From NCBI RefSeq assembly GCF_016811235.1, contig NZ_JAFBID010000040.1, forward strand, positions 1-51,334: a stretch of 51,334 nt of DNA, written 5' to 3'. Source of the DNA: Microvirga arabica (GTDB lineage: Bacteria > Pseudomonadota > Alphaproteobacteria > Rhizobiales > Beijerinckiaceae). Below, piece after piece: positions 26,243-35,237 of this stretch. The notes beneath the pieces are model-generated. The model made no database searches. It saw only the letters and a program-made list of their open reading frames with translations, and was not told where the DNA came from. How positions within the stretch are numbered: the stretch's first letter is position 1; each line of letters begins with the position of its first letter. A program made the translations under genes and the position numbers.

Positions 26243-27136
26243 ATGACCGCCATCCGCCCGCGCTGCAGCGCGCTATACATGCCGGGCTCCAATGCCCGGG
26301 CTCTCGAGAAGGCGAAGACGTTGGCTGCGGACGTGGTGATCTTCGATCTCGAGGACGCGGTGGCGCCGGACGTGAAGGCTGAGGCGCGCGAGCAGGTCTG
26401 CGCGGCGGTGCAGGCCGGTGGCTACGGGAGGCGCGAATTGGTGATTCGCATCAACGCCCTCGAAACACCCTGGGGCGAGGCCGATCTCGTGGCCGCTGTT
26501 GCAGCAGCGCCCGATGCGATTCTCGTGCCGAAGGTCTCTTCTGCCGAAACGCTCGCGGCGGTAGGCCTTCGCCTGCGCAGATTAGGCGCCGCGGAGCGCA
26601 CCCGCGTCTGGGCGATGATCGAGACGCCGCTTGCGATCTTGAATGCGGAAGCGATCGCCAGTGCAGGGCGTGACGTGGACACGCGGCTCGACTGTCTCGT
26701 CATGGGCACGAACGATCTCGCCAAGGACACCCGCGCGCGCCTGCTGCCGGGCCGCGCCGCGATGCTCCCCTGGCTCATGACGGCGCTCGCCGCCGCGCGG
26801 GCGCATGGCATCGACATTCTCGACGGGGTCTACAACAGCCTGTCCGATGCAGACGGCTTTCGCGCCGAGTGCGGGCAGGGCCGCGATTGCGGCTTCGACG
26901 GCAAGACGCTGATCCATCCGGATCAGATCGCAGCGGCGAACGAGCTCTTCGCGCCATCGACGGAGGAGGTGGAGAGCGCCCGCGCCATCGTGGCGGCCTT
27001 CGATCAGCCGGAGAATGCAGGCAGAGGCGCTATCAACCTGGGCGGCCGCATGATCGAGCGGCTGCATGCCGAGATGGCGAGGCGCGTTCTGGCGCTGGCG
27101 GAGGCGGTGTCGCATCGCTCAGGGCATCATGTTTAA
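26243..27136 (+). CDS. HpcH/HpaI aldolase / CitE-like CoA ester lyase
   Basis: This is a 297-residue TIM-barrel lyase of the citrate lyase beta/malyl-CoA lyase superfamily. Motifs include LYMPGSNARALEKA, FDLEDAVAPD (metal-binding acid), IRINALETPWGEAD and MIETPLAILNAEAI (metal-binding Glu), with GKTLIHPDQIAAANELF near the end. The family cleaves or hydrolyses citramalyl-, malyl- or related CoA esters. Exact substrate is uncertain; no CoA transferase or other citrate lyase subunit is adjacent. Confidence 0.88.
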   Translation: MTAIRPRCSALYMPGSNARALEKAKTLAADVVIFDLEDAVAPDVKAEAREQVCAAVQAGGYGRRELVIRINALETPWGEADLVAAVAAAPDAILVPKVSSAETLAAVGLRLRRLGAAERTRVWAMIETPLAILNAEAIASAGRDVDTRLDCLVMGTNDLAKDTRARLLPGRAAMLPWLMTALAAARAHGIDILDGVYNSLSDADGFRAECGQGRDCGFDGKTLIHPDQIAAANELFAPSTEEVESARAIVAAFDQPENAGRGAINLGGRMIERLHAEMARRVLALAEAVSHRSGHHV

Positions 27137-27150
27137 GCCAGAAGCCTGCT

Positions 27151-27516
27151 CTACGATGCCTCCAAGACATTCTTGGAGTAGGTATCCCTCTCGATCTCTA
27201 TAATCTCGACGCAAATCTGAACATGAAGTCCAGGGTGCTCGGGCACGAGGCCGCTCAACTCCTGCAACAGCATCGTCGACAAGGCCTGCCTGACCGCTGG
27301 AGGCCTGTTGCTCATGATAGCCAGCCTTGCATGAATGAACCCTCGGTTTTCGGGCGACGTTCCGATCACGAAGCAGTCGATGGGGATTGCGCGGCTTTTG
27401 ATGTCGACTTCATCAAAGTGCCCTGAGCCGAAGATTGCCTTGTTCATGTGAAGCAAGGCCTCTTGGGCATCGAACCCGGACAGATTTCTCGTAAATTCCA
27501 GCGTCAGATGAGGCAT
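27151..27516 (-). CDS. 5-carboxymethyl-2-hydroxymuconate isomerase-like tautomerase
   Basis: The 121-residue product begins MPHLTLEFTRNL; after Met removal, the N-terminal Pro would be the catalytic base of the tautomerase superfamily. The CHMI pattern continues with IDCFVIGTSPENRGFIHARLAIMSNR. CHMI acts in homoprotocatechuate degradation, but no other hpa genes are present, so the true substrate may differ. Its codon use looks less GC-biased than neighbours. It converges with the CitE-like gene. Confidence 0.83.
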   Translation of the reverse strand: MPHLTLEFTRNLSGFDAQEALLHMNKAIFGSGHFDEVDIKSRAIPIDCFVIGTSPENRGFIHARLAIMSNRPPAVRQALSTMLLQELSGLVPEHPGLHVQICVEIIEIERDTYSKNVLEAS

Positions 27517-27594
27517 TGCGGTTCCGCTATCCTGCTAGGATTGATTGCTCTCGCAGCCTTAGCGCCACCGTGTTCGATGAACAAGGCGTGGGCC

Positions 27595-27810
27595 TCAATC
27601 CCCCAGCGGCCGCGCCTCTTCCGGCAGCATGATCGGGATGCCGTCGCGGATCGGGTAGGCGAGCTTGGCGCGGCGGCTGATGAGTTCCTGGCGCGCTGCG
27701 TCGTATTCCAGCGTTTCCTTGGTGAGCGGACAGACGAGCAACTCCAGGAGCTTGGGGTCGATCCGCGTCGCCTCCACGGCCTGGGGCGTCTCGGGTGTGT
27801 CGGGAACCAT
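27595..27810 (-). CDS. Trm112-family protein
   Basis: The 71-residue product contains [21 protein letters not shown] and [18 protein letters not shown], the Trm112/YcaR pattern. In other organisms Trm112 is an activating partner of methyltransferases; the bacterial role is unclear. Only one of the usual zinc-knuckle Cys (VCP) remains, as is common in proteobacterial members. AGGAA precedes the ATG at 27810. It follows the LON-domain gene by 11 bases. Confidence 0.88.
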   Translation of the reverse strand: MVPDTPETPQAVEATRIDPKLLELLVCPLTKETLEYDAARQELISRRAKLAYPIRDGIPIMLPEEARPLGD

Positions 27811-27821
27811 CGTCGAAATTC

Positions 27822-28493
27822 CTATTGCAGGGTCGAGTCGGAGCCGGCGCTGCTGCGGGCGAGCTCGATCTCGGTGAGCGCGATGAGCACCTCCGCCCGC
27901 GACTTGAGATCGGGCGCTTCCAGCAGCGCCTGCTTCTCGCGGATTCCGAACGGGCTCATCATGCACAGCGCGTTCACGAGGGCCTCGTTTGGTGCCTCCT
28001 CGATGCCGCGCCAGTCGACCTTCACATGCACGGCGTCGACGAAATCGCGCAGGGCCTTCACCACGCCGGCGCGGTCGACCTCGGTCTCGCCGGCGCGGGC
28101 CGTGAAATCGGGTGCGAAAGGCTCGAAACTCACGCGGCAGCGGCGGAAGAGATCGATCGGCGGCAGCTCTTCCTCGATGCGGAACCGCGCGACGCCGATG
28201 AGCGTGATCAGGTAGCGCCCGTCGCCGGTCTCGGCGAATTGCGTGATGCGGCCGGCGCAGCCGACCTTATAGAGCTTCGGCACCGTCGCGTTGGGATCGT
28301 TGTCCGCGTCCGGTTGGACCATGCCGATGATGCGGTCGGTCTTGAGCGCCTCATCCACCATCGCGAGATAGCGCGGCTCGAAGATGTTGAGCGGCATCTG
28401 CCCGCGCGGCAGAAGAAGCGCGCCGGGAAGGGGAAAGACCGGGATGACCGACGGGCAATCCTCCGGCCCTCGGTATGCCGCGTTCATTCCCAT
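27822..28493 (-). CDS. LON substrate-binding (N-terminal) domain protein
   Basis: This 223-residue protein consists only of the Lon N-terminal PUA-like domain and helical bundle: [39 protein letters not shown] and [16 protein letters not shown]. It lacks the AAA+ and protease domains, so it is a stand-alone LON-N protein, perhaps a substrate adaptor. It lies between the CnoX-like and Trm112 genes, a gene order familiar in Alphaproteobacteria. Confidence 0.92.
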   Translation of the reverse strand: MGMNAAYRGPEDCPSVIPVFPLPGALLLPRGQMPLNIFEPRYLAMVDEALKTDRIIGMVQPDADNDPNATVPKLYKVGCAGRITQFAETGDGRYLITLIGVARFRIEEELPPIDLFRRCRVSFEPFAPDFTARAGETEVDRAGVVKALRDFVDAVHVKVDWRGIEEAPNEALVNALCMMSPFGIREKQALLEAPDLKSRAEVLIALTEIELARSSAGSDSTLQ

Positions 28494-28518
28494 TCCGATC
28501 TCCCCAAACTTGGGCGCG

Positions 28519-29415
28519 TCAGGAGAACAGGAGCGAGGAGAGCCTCCGCCGCCCTGCCAGCGTCATCTCGTCCATCGGGCCCCAGGCCTCGAAGAACTGA
28601 ACGAGCTGCTTGCGCGCGCCGTCATCGTTCCAATTGCGGTCGCGCCGGACGATTTCAAGGAGGTGATCGACAGCTTCTCCGCGCCGCCCGCGGGCGTTCA
28701 ACCCGATGGCGAGATCGAAGCGAGCCTGATGGTCGGTGGGATCCGTCTCGACCTGGCGCTGGAGATCCGCGAGATCGCCCAGCGAGCCTGCCTGCTCGGC
28801 GAGTTCGATGGCCGCGCGGGCGCCGGCAATGGCCGGATCGTTGGCCTTCGCCTGAGGCGCCATGGCGAGGAAGCGCTTGGCGCCTTCCAGATCACCCACC
28901 TCCACGTGGAGCTTTACGAGGGCGGCGAGCGCCGCGACGTTCTCCGGGTCCTGCGACAGAACGGCGGCGTAGAGTTCAGCCGCTCCCCCCATGTCGCCGG
29001 CCGCCGCCAGGCGGTCGGCCTCGGCCAGGATCTCTTCGGCGGCGCTGGGGCCGAGCGGGCCCACCAGGCGCTCGATGAAACTTTTGATTTGGCTTTCCGG
29101 CAGGGCGCCCATGAAGCCGTCCACGGGCTGGCCGCGCTGGAACGCGAACACGGCCGGGATCGACTGCACGCCGAGCTGGCCGGCGATCTGCGGGTGCTCG
29201 TCGATGTTCATCTTCACGAGCTTCACCTTGCCGCCGGCCGCGCGCACGGCCTTTTCCAGGATCGGGGTGAGCTGCTTGCAGGGACCGCACCAGGGTGCCC
29301 AGAAATCCACGAGCACCGGCTGCTGCATGGACTCGGCCAGCACGTCCTGGCGGAATGCCGCCGTGGTGGTGTCCTTCACCAGATCGTCGGAGGGGGCGGA
29401 GTTGTCGGAGAGCAT
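28519..29415 (-). CDS. Thioredoxin/co-chaperone CnoX (YbbN) family
   Basis: The 298-residue product has an N-terminal thioredoxin domain with redox-active C43 and C46 (WAPWCGPCKQ), followed by TPR-like helical repeats (~115–290). CnoX proteins hold unfolded substrates and pass them to GroEL or DnaK after oxidative stress. This one keeps a full CGPC, so reductase activity is also expected, unlike E. coli YbbN. It heads the CnoX–LON-N–Trm112 set, pointing to protein quality control. Confidence 0.92.
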   Translation of the reverse strand: MLSDNSAPSDDLVKDTTTAAFRQDVLAESMQQPVLVDFWAPWCGPCKQLTPILEKAVRAAGGKVKLVKMNIDEHPQIAGQLGVQSIPAVFAFQRGQPVDGFMGALPESQIKSFIERLVGPLGPSAAEEILAEADRLAAAGDMGGAAELYAAVLSQDPENVAALAALVKLHVEVGDLEGAKRFLAMAPQAKANDPAIAGARAAIELAEQAGSLGDLADLQRQVETDPTDHQARFDLAIGLNARGRRGEAVDHLLEIVRRDRNWNDDGARKQLVQFFEAWGPMDEMTLAGRRRLSSLLFS

Positions 29416-29467
29416 GCGATCCTCGAATCGAGAGAAGAACTTCCCTTAGATGGCCTTAGATGGGAGC

Positions 29468-29996
29468 TTAAGCGTTGTCTGGCAATTCCGCCGGCGGCTC
29501 CGGCAGGCGGAGAATGAGAGGGTCATGTCCCGTGGCGCGCAGGAACGCGACCAGATCCTCCCGCGACACCCCGGTGGTCATGGAATTGACCAGCGGGTGA
29601 AAGTTCACCCGCTCATGCTCCATGAGGTTGGCATCGAGCACCATGGTGACCTTGCCGTCCGTGTCGTTCACCACCGCGAAGGCCGTAACGGATCCGGGCT
29701 CGACACCGAGCAGGGCGCGCAGCTGCTCGGCGGAGCCGAAGGACAGGCGGCCCGAGGCGCCGAGGACCTCGTGCGTGCGCTTGAGGTCGATGGCCGTATC
29801 GTGCTTGGCGGAGATCAGGAAGAAGCGGCCCTTCTTGTCCTTCACGAACAGGTTCTTGGAATGGGCTCCCGGAATGCGTTCCTTGACGGACGCCGACTCG
29901 GCCACTGTGAAGACAGGCTCGTGCTGCACGGTCTCGGCCTTGATGCCGAGGGCCGAGAGGCGCTCCAGAAGTTCTTGAGGGGAGAGATGGGCCAAG
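29468..29996 (-). CDS. Prolyl-tRNA deacylase / YbaK-family editing protein
   Basis: This 176-residue protein belongs to the YbaK/ProX (PrdX) group of free-standing trans-editing domains that remove Ala or Cys from mischarged tRNA-Pro. Visible are TVAESASVKERIPGAHSKNLFVKDKKGRFFLI, the catalytic-site K/H region AKHDTAIDLKR and SVTAFAVVND. A TTG start at 29996 is chosen because GGAG lies seven bases before it and family homology begins there (LAHLSPQELLERL). Further upstream in frame is only the antisense of a tRNA gene. Confidence 0.88.
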
Positions 29997-30143
29997 GCAA
30001 TTCTCCAAAAACCTGCCAGGCTTCTAGCGACCGGATGAAGCAGGCTCAAGGGCTCGTCCGAAAAGTTCGCCAGGACCCTCTTGCAATGCGAGGCGTTTTG
30101 GGGCACATCAACGGCCTCGCAAGGATGCCACGGCATCGCGGAG

Positions 30144-30219
30144 CGCGGGTGTAGCTCAGGGGTAGAGCACAACCTTGCCAAGGTTGGGGTCGAGGGTTCG
30201 AATCCCTTCGCCCGCTCCA
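30144..30219 (+). tRNA. tRNA-Gly (GCC)
   Basis: The cloverleaf folds fully. Acceptor GCGGGTG pairs with CGCCCGC, the D arm is GCTC…GAGC, and the anticodon stem CAACC/GGTTG encloses loop TTGCCAA with anticodon GCC at 30176–30178. The T arm is present with TTCGAAT. The discriminator is T and CCA is encoded. Confidence 0.97.
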
Positions 30220-30245
30220 AATTTCCGGAAACCCACCGGAACCAC

Positions 30246-30270
30246 AAAAACCGCCTTCGGGCGGTTTTTT
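30246..30270 (+). terminator. Intrinsic terminator after tRNA-Gly
   Basis: AAAAACCGCC–TTCG–GGCGGTTTTTT forms a perfect stem with UUCG loop and T-run. It may also terminate the minus-strand lrp gene ending at 30291. Confidence 0.92.
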
Positions 30271-30290
30271 GTTGTCCGATCGAGGCTTGC

Positions 30291-30785
30291 TCAATCCGTA
30301 CGTTTGGATGAGGGCTGAGGAATCGGCAGGGCGTGGGATCGCTTCACCTGACCAAGGGCAAAGCTCGATTCGATGGAGGCCACGCCGTCGAGGCGGGTCA
30401 GCTTGTCCTTGATGAAGCGCTCGTAGGATTCGAGATCGCTCACCACGATCCGCAGCAGATAATCCCTCTGCCCGGTCATGAGATAACAATCGACCACCTC
30501 GGGCCAGCGGGCGACCGCCTGCGAGAAGCGGTCGAGATCGTCCTCCCGCTGCCGCTCCAGCTTCACCGAGGCGAAGACGCTGATCGGCAGCCCGACCTTG
30601 GCCTGGTCGATCACCGCCACATAGCCCTTCACGACCCCGGCTTCTTCCAGAAGGCGCACGCGCCGTGCACACGGGGAGGGGGACAGGCCGACGCGATCCG
30701 CCAGCTGCTGGGCGGTCATGCGGCCATCGGCCTGCAGCGCGGCGAGGATGCGGCGGTCGATATCGTCGAGCTTGCGGTCTGCCAT
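30291..30785 (-). CDS. Lrp/AsnC-family regulator (divergent from E1 gene)
   Basis: The 164-residue product has the Lrp winged helix (LDDIDRRILAALQADGRMTAQQLADRVGLSPSPCARR) and effector domain (VFASVKLERQ, CYLMTGQRDYLLRIVV). It is divergent from the 2-oxoacid dehydrogenase E1-like gene. A perfect 10-base inverted repeat lies right behind its start codon, a likely site for autoregulation and control of the E1 gene. The effector amino acid is unknown. Confidence 0.93.
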   Translation of the reverse strand: MADRKLDDIDRRILAALQADGRMTAQQLADRVGLSPSPCARRVRLLEEAGVVKGYVAVIDQAKVGLPISVFASVKLERQREDDLDRFSQAVARWPEVVDCYLMTGQRDYLLRIVVSDLESYERFIKDKLTRLDGVASIESSFALGQVKRSHALPIPQPSSKRTD

Positions 30786-30786
30786 G

Positions 30787-30820
30787 ATTCACCAACAAAG
30801 GGCACAAGATTGGTGAATCG
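30787..30820. promoter_or_regulatory. Inverted repeat, candidate Lrp operator
   Basis: GATTCACCAA (30787–30796) and TTGGTGAATC (30811–30820) are perfect inverse copies separated by 14 bases. The site lies in the shared promoter region of the lrp gene (start 30785) and the E1 gene (start 30911). The spacing suits a dimeric regulator; the binding protein is inferred from position. Confidence 0.6.
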
Positions 30821-30910
30821 AGTTAAAACATTCGTCGCGGCGGTGCCAAATTGATCTCGCCAGCCAACCGAGCCGCATTAGACTTGTCCCAAGAATAAAG
30901 GGAGGGACCT

Positions 30911-33304
30911 ATGGCTGACGCACGGCACCTGAGCATCTTGAAGGAACTCGAGCGCAAGGTGCTCTGGCTCTCCACCTGGACGATCCACAACGCCAATCAC
31001 CTGCGTCCCAACGAGGACGGGATGAAGATCGGCGGGCACCAGGCCTCCTCCGCGTCCCTCTCCACCATCCTGACGGCGCTCTACTTCTCGGTGCTGCGCC
31101 CCGAGGACCGGGTGGCGGTGAAGCCCCATGCCAGCCCGATCTACCACGCCATCCAGTATCTCTTCGGCCGGCAGACCCGCGAGAAGCTCGAAAACTTCCG
31201 CGGCTACAAGGGCGCGCAGTCCTATCCCTCCCGTACCAAGGACATCGACGACGTGGATTTCTCCACCGGCTCGGTGGGCTTAGGCGTCGCCCAGACGCTG
31301 TTTGCCAGCCTCGTGCAGGATTACGTGAAGGCCCATGGCTGGGCCAAGGACGCCCCTGAAGGCCGCATGATCTCGCTGGTGGGCGATGCGGAGATGGACG
31401 AGGGCAACATCTTCGAGGCCCTGCTGGAGGGCTGGAAGCACGGCATCCGCAACACGTGGTGGATCATCGACTACAACCGCCAGAGCCTGGACGCGGTGAT
31501 TCGCGAGGGCCTGTGGCAGCGCTTTGAAGCGCTGTTCCGCAATTTCGGCTGGGACGTGGTGGTGCTCAAGCACGGCTCCCTCATGCAGGCTGCCTTCAAG
31601 GAGCCCGGCGGCGAGAAGCTGCGCGACTGGATCGATTCCTGCCCGAACCAGCTCTACTCTGCCCTGACCTATCAAGGCGGCGCCGCGTGGCGCAAGCGCC
31701 TGCTCGACGATCTCGGCGACCAAGGTCCGGTCACCCGCCTCATCGAAAAGCGCTCGGACGAGGAACTGGCCGAACTCATGGCCAATCTCGGCGGACACGA
31801 CCTGCCGAGCCTGCTCGACGCCTTCGAGAAGGCCCGAGGGCACGACCGCCCGGTCTGCTTCCTGGCCTATACGATCAAGGGCTTCGGGCTGCCGCTCGCC
31901 GGCCACAAGGACAACCATTCGGGCATGCTGACGCCCACCCAGATGGAGGCCTGGCAGAAAACGCAAGGGGTGCGCCCCGGCCACGAATGGGACAAGTTCG
32001 AGGGCGTGACGATCCCGCAGGCCGAGGTCGAGCGCTTCCTGAGCGCGGTGCCGTTCATCCAGAAGGGCACCCGCCGCTATACGGCGCCTCAGGTTCCGGT
32101 GCCGGACAAGCTCACCTTCCCGGCCAATCCGGCCATGTCGACCCAGCAGGGCTTCGGCTTCATCCTCAACGAGCTGGCACGCTCGGACAACCCGCTCGCC
32201 TCGCGCATCGTCACCACCGCGCCGGACGTGACGGTTTCGACCAATCTCGGGGCCTGGGTGAACCGGCGCGGCCTCTATGCCCGCGAAAGCCTGGTCGACA
32301 CCTTCAAGAAGGAGCGGATTCCCTCCACCTATAACTGGGAATTCTCGCCGTCCGGCCAGCATATCGAGCTCGGCATCGCCGAGATGAACTTATTTATCGT
32401 GCTCTCGGCCTTAGGCCTGTCGCACTCCCTCTTCGGCGAGCGCATCCTGCCCATCGGCACCCTCTACGACCCGTTCATCTATCGCGGCGCCGACGCCCTG
32501 AACTATGCCTGCTACCAGGATGCCCGCTTCATGATCGTCGCCACGCCGTCCGGCGTGACCCTGGCCCCGGAGGGCGGCGCGCACCAATCCATCGGCACGC
32601 CGCTGGTCGGCATGGCGCAGGATGGGCTGGCCTCCTTCGAGCCCGCCTTCGTGGATGAACTTGCCGTGATCATGCGCTGGGCTTTCGACTACATGCAGCG
32701 CGAGGGCGGCGAGCCCGACGAGCGGACCTGGCTGCGCGACGAAACCGGCGGCTCGGTTTACTTACGCCTGTCGACCCGCACGCTCGAACAGCCGCAGCGC
32801 GAGATGACCCCGGAACTCGCCGACGACATCATGGCGGGCGCCTACTGGCTGCGGAAGCCCGGGCCGAACGCTCAAGTTGTCGTCGCCTATACGGGCGCGG
32901 TAGCGCCGGAAGCCATCGAGGCGGTGGGCCTCATGGCCGAGGACCGGCGCGACATCGGGCTCTTGGCCATCACCTCGGCCGACCGGCTCAATGCGGGCTG
33001 GACGGCGGCGCAGCGCGCCCGCGAGCGCGGCCTCGTTCATGCCCGCTCCCATGTGGAGCGCCTGCTCGGGGACGTACCGCCCCATTGCGGGCTGGTGACG
33101 GTGATCGACGGCCATCCGGCGACGCTCGCCTGGATGGGCTCGGTCATGGGCCACCGCACCCGCTCGCTGGGCGTGGAGCATTTCGGCCAGACCGGCACGG
33201 TCAAGGACCTCTATCGCCATTTTGGCATCGACGCGCAGGGCATCATCGCGGCCGCCGAGATGATCGCCCCGGGCCGTCCGATCCGGCACTTGAAGGCGGT
33301 CTGA
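30911..33304 (+). CDS. Homodimeric pyruvate dehydrogenase E1 / transketolase-family protein
   Basis: This 797-residue TPP enzyme has the domain order of AceE-type E1. The N-terminal half has the TPP/Mg site GDAEMDEGNIFEALLEGW…IIDYN; the middle pyrimidine domain has QHIELGIAEMNLFIVLSALGL and TPSGVTLAPEGGAHQSIGTP; the C-terminal domain contains VVVAYTGAVAPEA. The family decarboxylates 2-oxo acids for transfer to lipoyl-E2. No E2 or E3 is adjacent, so it is an orphan here and could work on another 2-oxo acid. GGGAGGGA precedes the ATG. The divergent Lrp suggests amino-acid-responsive control. Confidence 0.88.
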   Translation: MADARHLSILKELERKVLWLSTWTIHNANHLRPNEDGMKIGGHQASSASLSTILTALYFSVLRPEDRVAVKPHASPIYHAIQYLFGRQTREKLENFRGYKGAQSYPSRTKDIDDVDFSTGSVGLGVAQTLFASLVQDYVKAHGWAKDAPEGRMISLVGDAEMDEGNIFEALLEGWKHGIRNTWWIIDYNRQSLDAVIREGLWQRFEALFRNFGWDVVVLKHGSLMQAAFKEPGGEKLRDWIDSCPNQLYSALTYQGGAAWRKRLLDDLGDQGPVTRLIEKRSDEELAELMANLGGHDLPSLLDAFEKARGHDRPVCFLAYTIKGFGLPLAGHKDNHSGMLTPTQMEAWQKTQGVRPGHEWDKFEGVTIPQAEVERFLSAVPFIQKGTRRYTAPQVPVPDKLTFPANPAMSTQQGFGFILNELARSDNPLASRIVTTAPDVTVSTNLGAWVNRRGLYARESLVDTFKKERIPSTYNWEFSPSGQHIELGIAEMNLFIVLSALGLSHSLFGERILPIGTLYDPFIYRGADALNYACYQDARFMIVATPSGVTLAPEGGAHQSIGTPLVGMAQDGLASFEPAFVDELAVIMRWAFDYMQREGGEPDERTWLRDETGGSVYLRLSTRTLEQPQREMTPELADDIMAGAYWLRKPGPNAQVVVAYTGAVAPEAIEAVGLMAEDRRDIGLLAITSADRLNAGWTAAQRARERGLVHARSHVERLLGDVPPHCGLVTVIDGHPATLAWMGSVMGHRTRSLGVEHFGQTGTVKDLYRHFGIDAQGIIAAAEMIAPGRPIRHLKAV

Positions 33305-33333
33305 ACGACCTTCGCGGCATCACTGTTTTAAGG

Positions 33334-33368
33334 CCAGCGCTGCTCTGCGAGCGGCAAAGCAGCGCTGG
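33334..33368. repeat. Strong hairpin between E1 and ABC exporter genes
   Basis: CCAGCGCTGCT (33334–33344) and AGCAGCGCTGG (33358–33368) form a perfect 11-bp stem with a 13-base loop. There is no T-run, so it is either a Rho-type or processing barrier or an isolated palindromic unit. Confidence 0.7.
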
Positions 33369-33452
33369 ATCCCTGTTGGCGGTTCGAAAGATTTGCCGCC
33401 GGATGGTTCACATGCTAACCGCGAGCCTTCAATCGGGAATTTCACAGAATCC

Positions 33453-35234
33453 ATGGCGTCCAAGAGCATCCTTCGGGGGGACACCCTTCCCTTGATCAGC
33501 CGTCTGTGGCGGGACTGGATGCGTCCGCATCGGAAGACCCTGGCCGTGGTGGTTCTGCTGGTAGCCCTGGTGTCCGGCGCGACGGGGCTCTACCCGGTCC
33601 TGATCAAGGCGGCTTTCGACGCCTTCGACATGAAGGACGCGCAGGCCATCATGCTGGCCCCGCTCTTCGTGATCGCCGTGACCTCCGTGAAGGGCTTCTC
33701 GCTGCTGGCGCTCACCGTGCTCACCAACAAGGTGGTGACCCGGATCGAGGCCGACATGCAGACGGCGCTCTACGGTCACATGATCGAGGCCGACCTGTCC
33801 CAGATTGATCGCGAGAGCCCGGCTGCCCTCACCCAGCGCTTCACCACGGACTTCGCCTTCATCCGGGAGGCGCTCACCCGCCTCTCCACGGTGTTCCTGC
33901 GCGAGACGACAACCCTCATGGCGCTGATCGCCGCCATGCTCTGGATCGACCCGGTTCTGACCATTGTGGCGGCCGTGATCGCGCCCTTCTTTGCTTATCC
34001 GGTCAATAAGATCGGCCGCAGGCTGCGCCAGGTGGCCGCCTCGACCCAGGAACAGACCGGCGTGATGGCGAGCCTCATCACCGAAAGCCTCGCCGGCACC
34101 CGCATCGCCAAGACCTATGGCCTCGAGCGCTATCTGAAGGCCAAGGCCGCCAAGACCTTCGACGACGTGCGCGGCCTCAAGATGAAGGCCGCCAATGCCC
34201 GCGGCCGGATGGATCCGGTGCTCGAGACAGGCGGCGGCCTCGCCGTGGCCATCGTGTTGATGCTGATCGGCCAGCGCATTCTCGCCGGGGACAGCACCGT
34301 GGGCGATTTCACCGGCTTCGTCAGCGCCCTCGTCATGGCAGCCCACCCGGTCCGGGCGCTCGGCAACCTCAACGCCATCGTTCAGGAGGCGTCGGCGGCC
34401 CTGCAGCGCACCTTCGACGTGATGGATCAGGCTCCCCGGATTCAGGACAAGCCGGGCGCCGAGCCCCTGCGGCTGGCGGGCGGCGAGATCCGGCTTGCTG
34501 ACCTGTTCTTCTCCTATGACGGGGAGGCGGCTGCCCTCGATCACGTCAATCTCGTGGCCGAGGCCGGGCAGACCACCGCCCTGGTGGGCCGCTCCGGTTC
34601 GGGCAAGTCGACTCTCCTGTCCCTCGTGCCGCGTCTCTACGATGTGACCCGGGGCGCCGTGCTGATAGACGGGCAGGATGTGCGCGACGTGTCCATGGCG
34701 AGCCTCCGGCAGGCCGTTGCGGTGGTGAGCCAGGACGTGATCCTCTTCGACGACACGATCCGGGCCAACATCGCCTTCGGACGGCCCGGCGCCTCCGACG
34801 AGGAGATCGTGAACGCCGCCAAGGCGGCGGCGGCCCACGACTTCATCATGAGAATGCCGGAGGGCTACGACACGGTGGTCGGGCCGGGGGGCGGGCGCAT
34901 GTCGGGCGGCGAGCGCCAGCGCATCTCTCTCGCCCGCGCCTTCCTGAAAGACGCGCCGATCCTGCTCCTGGACGAGGCGACAAGTGCGCTCGACTCCGAA
35001 TCGGAGCGGCTGGTGCAGGATGCCATCCGCAAGCTCATGAAGGGCCGCACCACCCTGGTGATCGCCCACCGCCTCTCGACGGTCCGCAATGCGGAGAAGA
35101 TCGTCGTGATGGAAAAAGGCCGGGTTGCCGAAACCGGGTCGCACGAGGCTCTCATCGCCAAGGCGGGAGCCTATGCCCGCCTGCACCGCCTGCAGCTGTC
35201 CGACGACAGCGAGCCGAGCTTGGCGGTCTCCTGA
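33453..35234 (+). CDS. MsbA-like ABC exporter (fused membrane and ATPase domains)
   Basis: This 593-residue half-transporter has six membrane helices (~25–300) and a C-terminal ATPase. Walker A is GRSGSGKST (~379–387), the signature MSGGERQRI (~481), Walker B ILLLDEATSALD and the switch His IAHRLSTV. The resemblance is to lipid/lipid A exporters (MsbA) and multidrug exporters. Its location 1 kb from the lipid A acyl cluster favours a lipid substrate, by inference. The ATG at 33453 is used because upstream in-frame sequence (from 33393) lacks family homology. Confidence 0.92.
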   Translation: MASKSILRGDTLPLISRLWRDWMRPHRKTLAVVVLLVALVSGATGLYPVLIKAAFDAFDMKDAQAIMLAPLFVIAVTSVKGFSLLALTVLTNKVVTRIEADMQTALYGHMIEADLSQIDRESPAALTQRFTTDFAFIREALTRLSTVFLRETTTLMALIAAMLWIDPVLTIVAAVIAPFFAYPVNKIGRRLRQVAASTQEQTGVMASLITESLAGTRIAKTYGLERYLKAKAAKTFDDVRGLKMKAANARGRMDPVLETGGGLAVAIVLMLIGQRILAGDSTVGDFTGFVSALVMAAHPVRALGNLNAIVQEASAALQRTFDVMDQAPRIQDKPGAEPLRLAGGEIRLADLFFSYDGEAAALDHVNLVAEAGQTTALVGRSGSGKSTLLSLVPRLYDVTRGAVLIDGQDVRDVSMASLRQAVAVVSQDVILFDDTIRANIAFGRPGASDEEIVNAAKAAAAHDFIMRMPEGYDTVVGPGGGRMSGGERQRISLARAFLKDAPILLLDEATSALDSESERLVQDAIRKLMKGRTTLVIAHRLSTVRNAEKIVVMEKGRVAETGSHEALIAKAGAYARLHRLQLSDDSEPSLAVS

Positions 35235-35237
35235 GGC

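Noticed and set aside
29997..30247. N-terminal extension of the prolyl-tRNA editing protein
   Set aside because: It reads through the antisense of tRNA-Gly (KGFEPSTPTLARLCSTPELHP), a well-known false-coding pattern.
33429..35186. Minus-strand open frame (585 codons) opposite the ABC exporter
   Set aside because: It has the same shadow pattern (His/Glu/Gly/Arg-rich), while the plus strand encodes a complete ABC exporter with all motifs.
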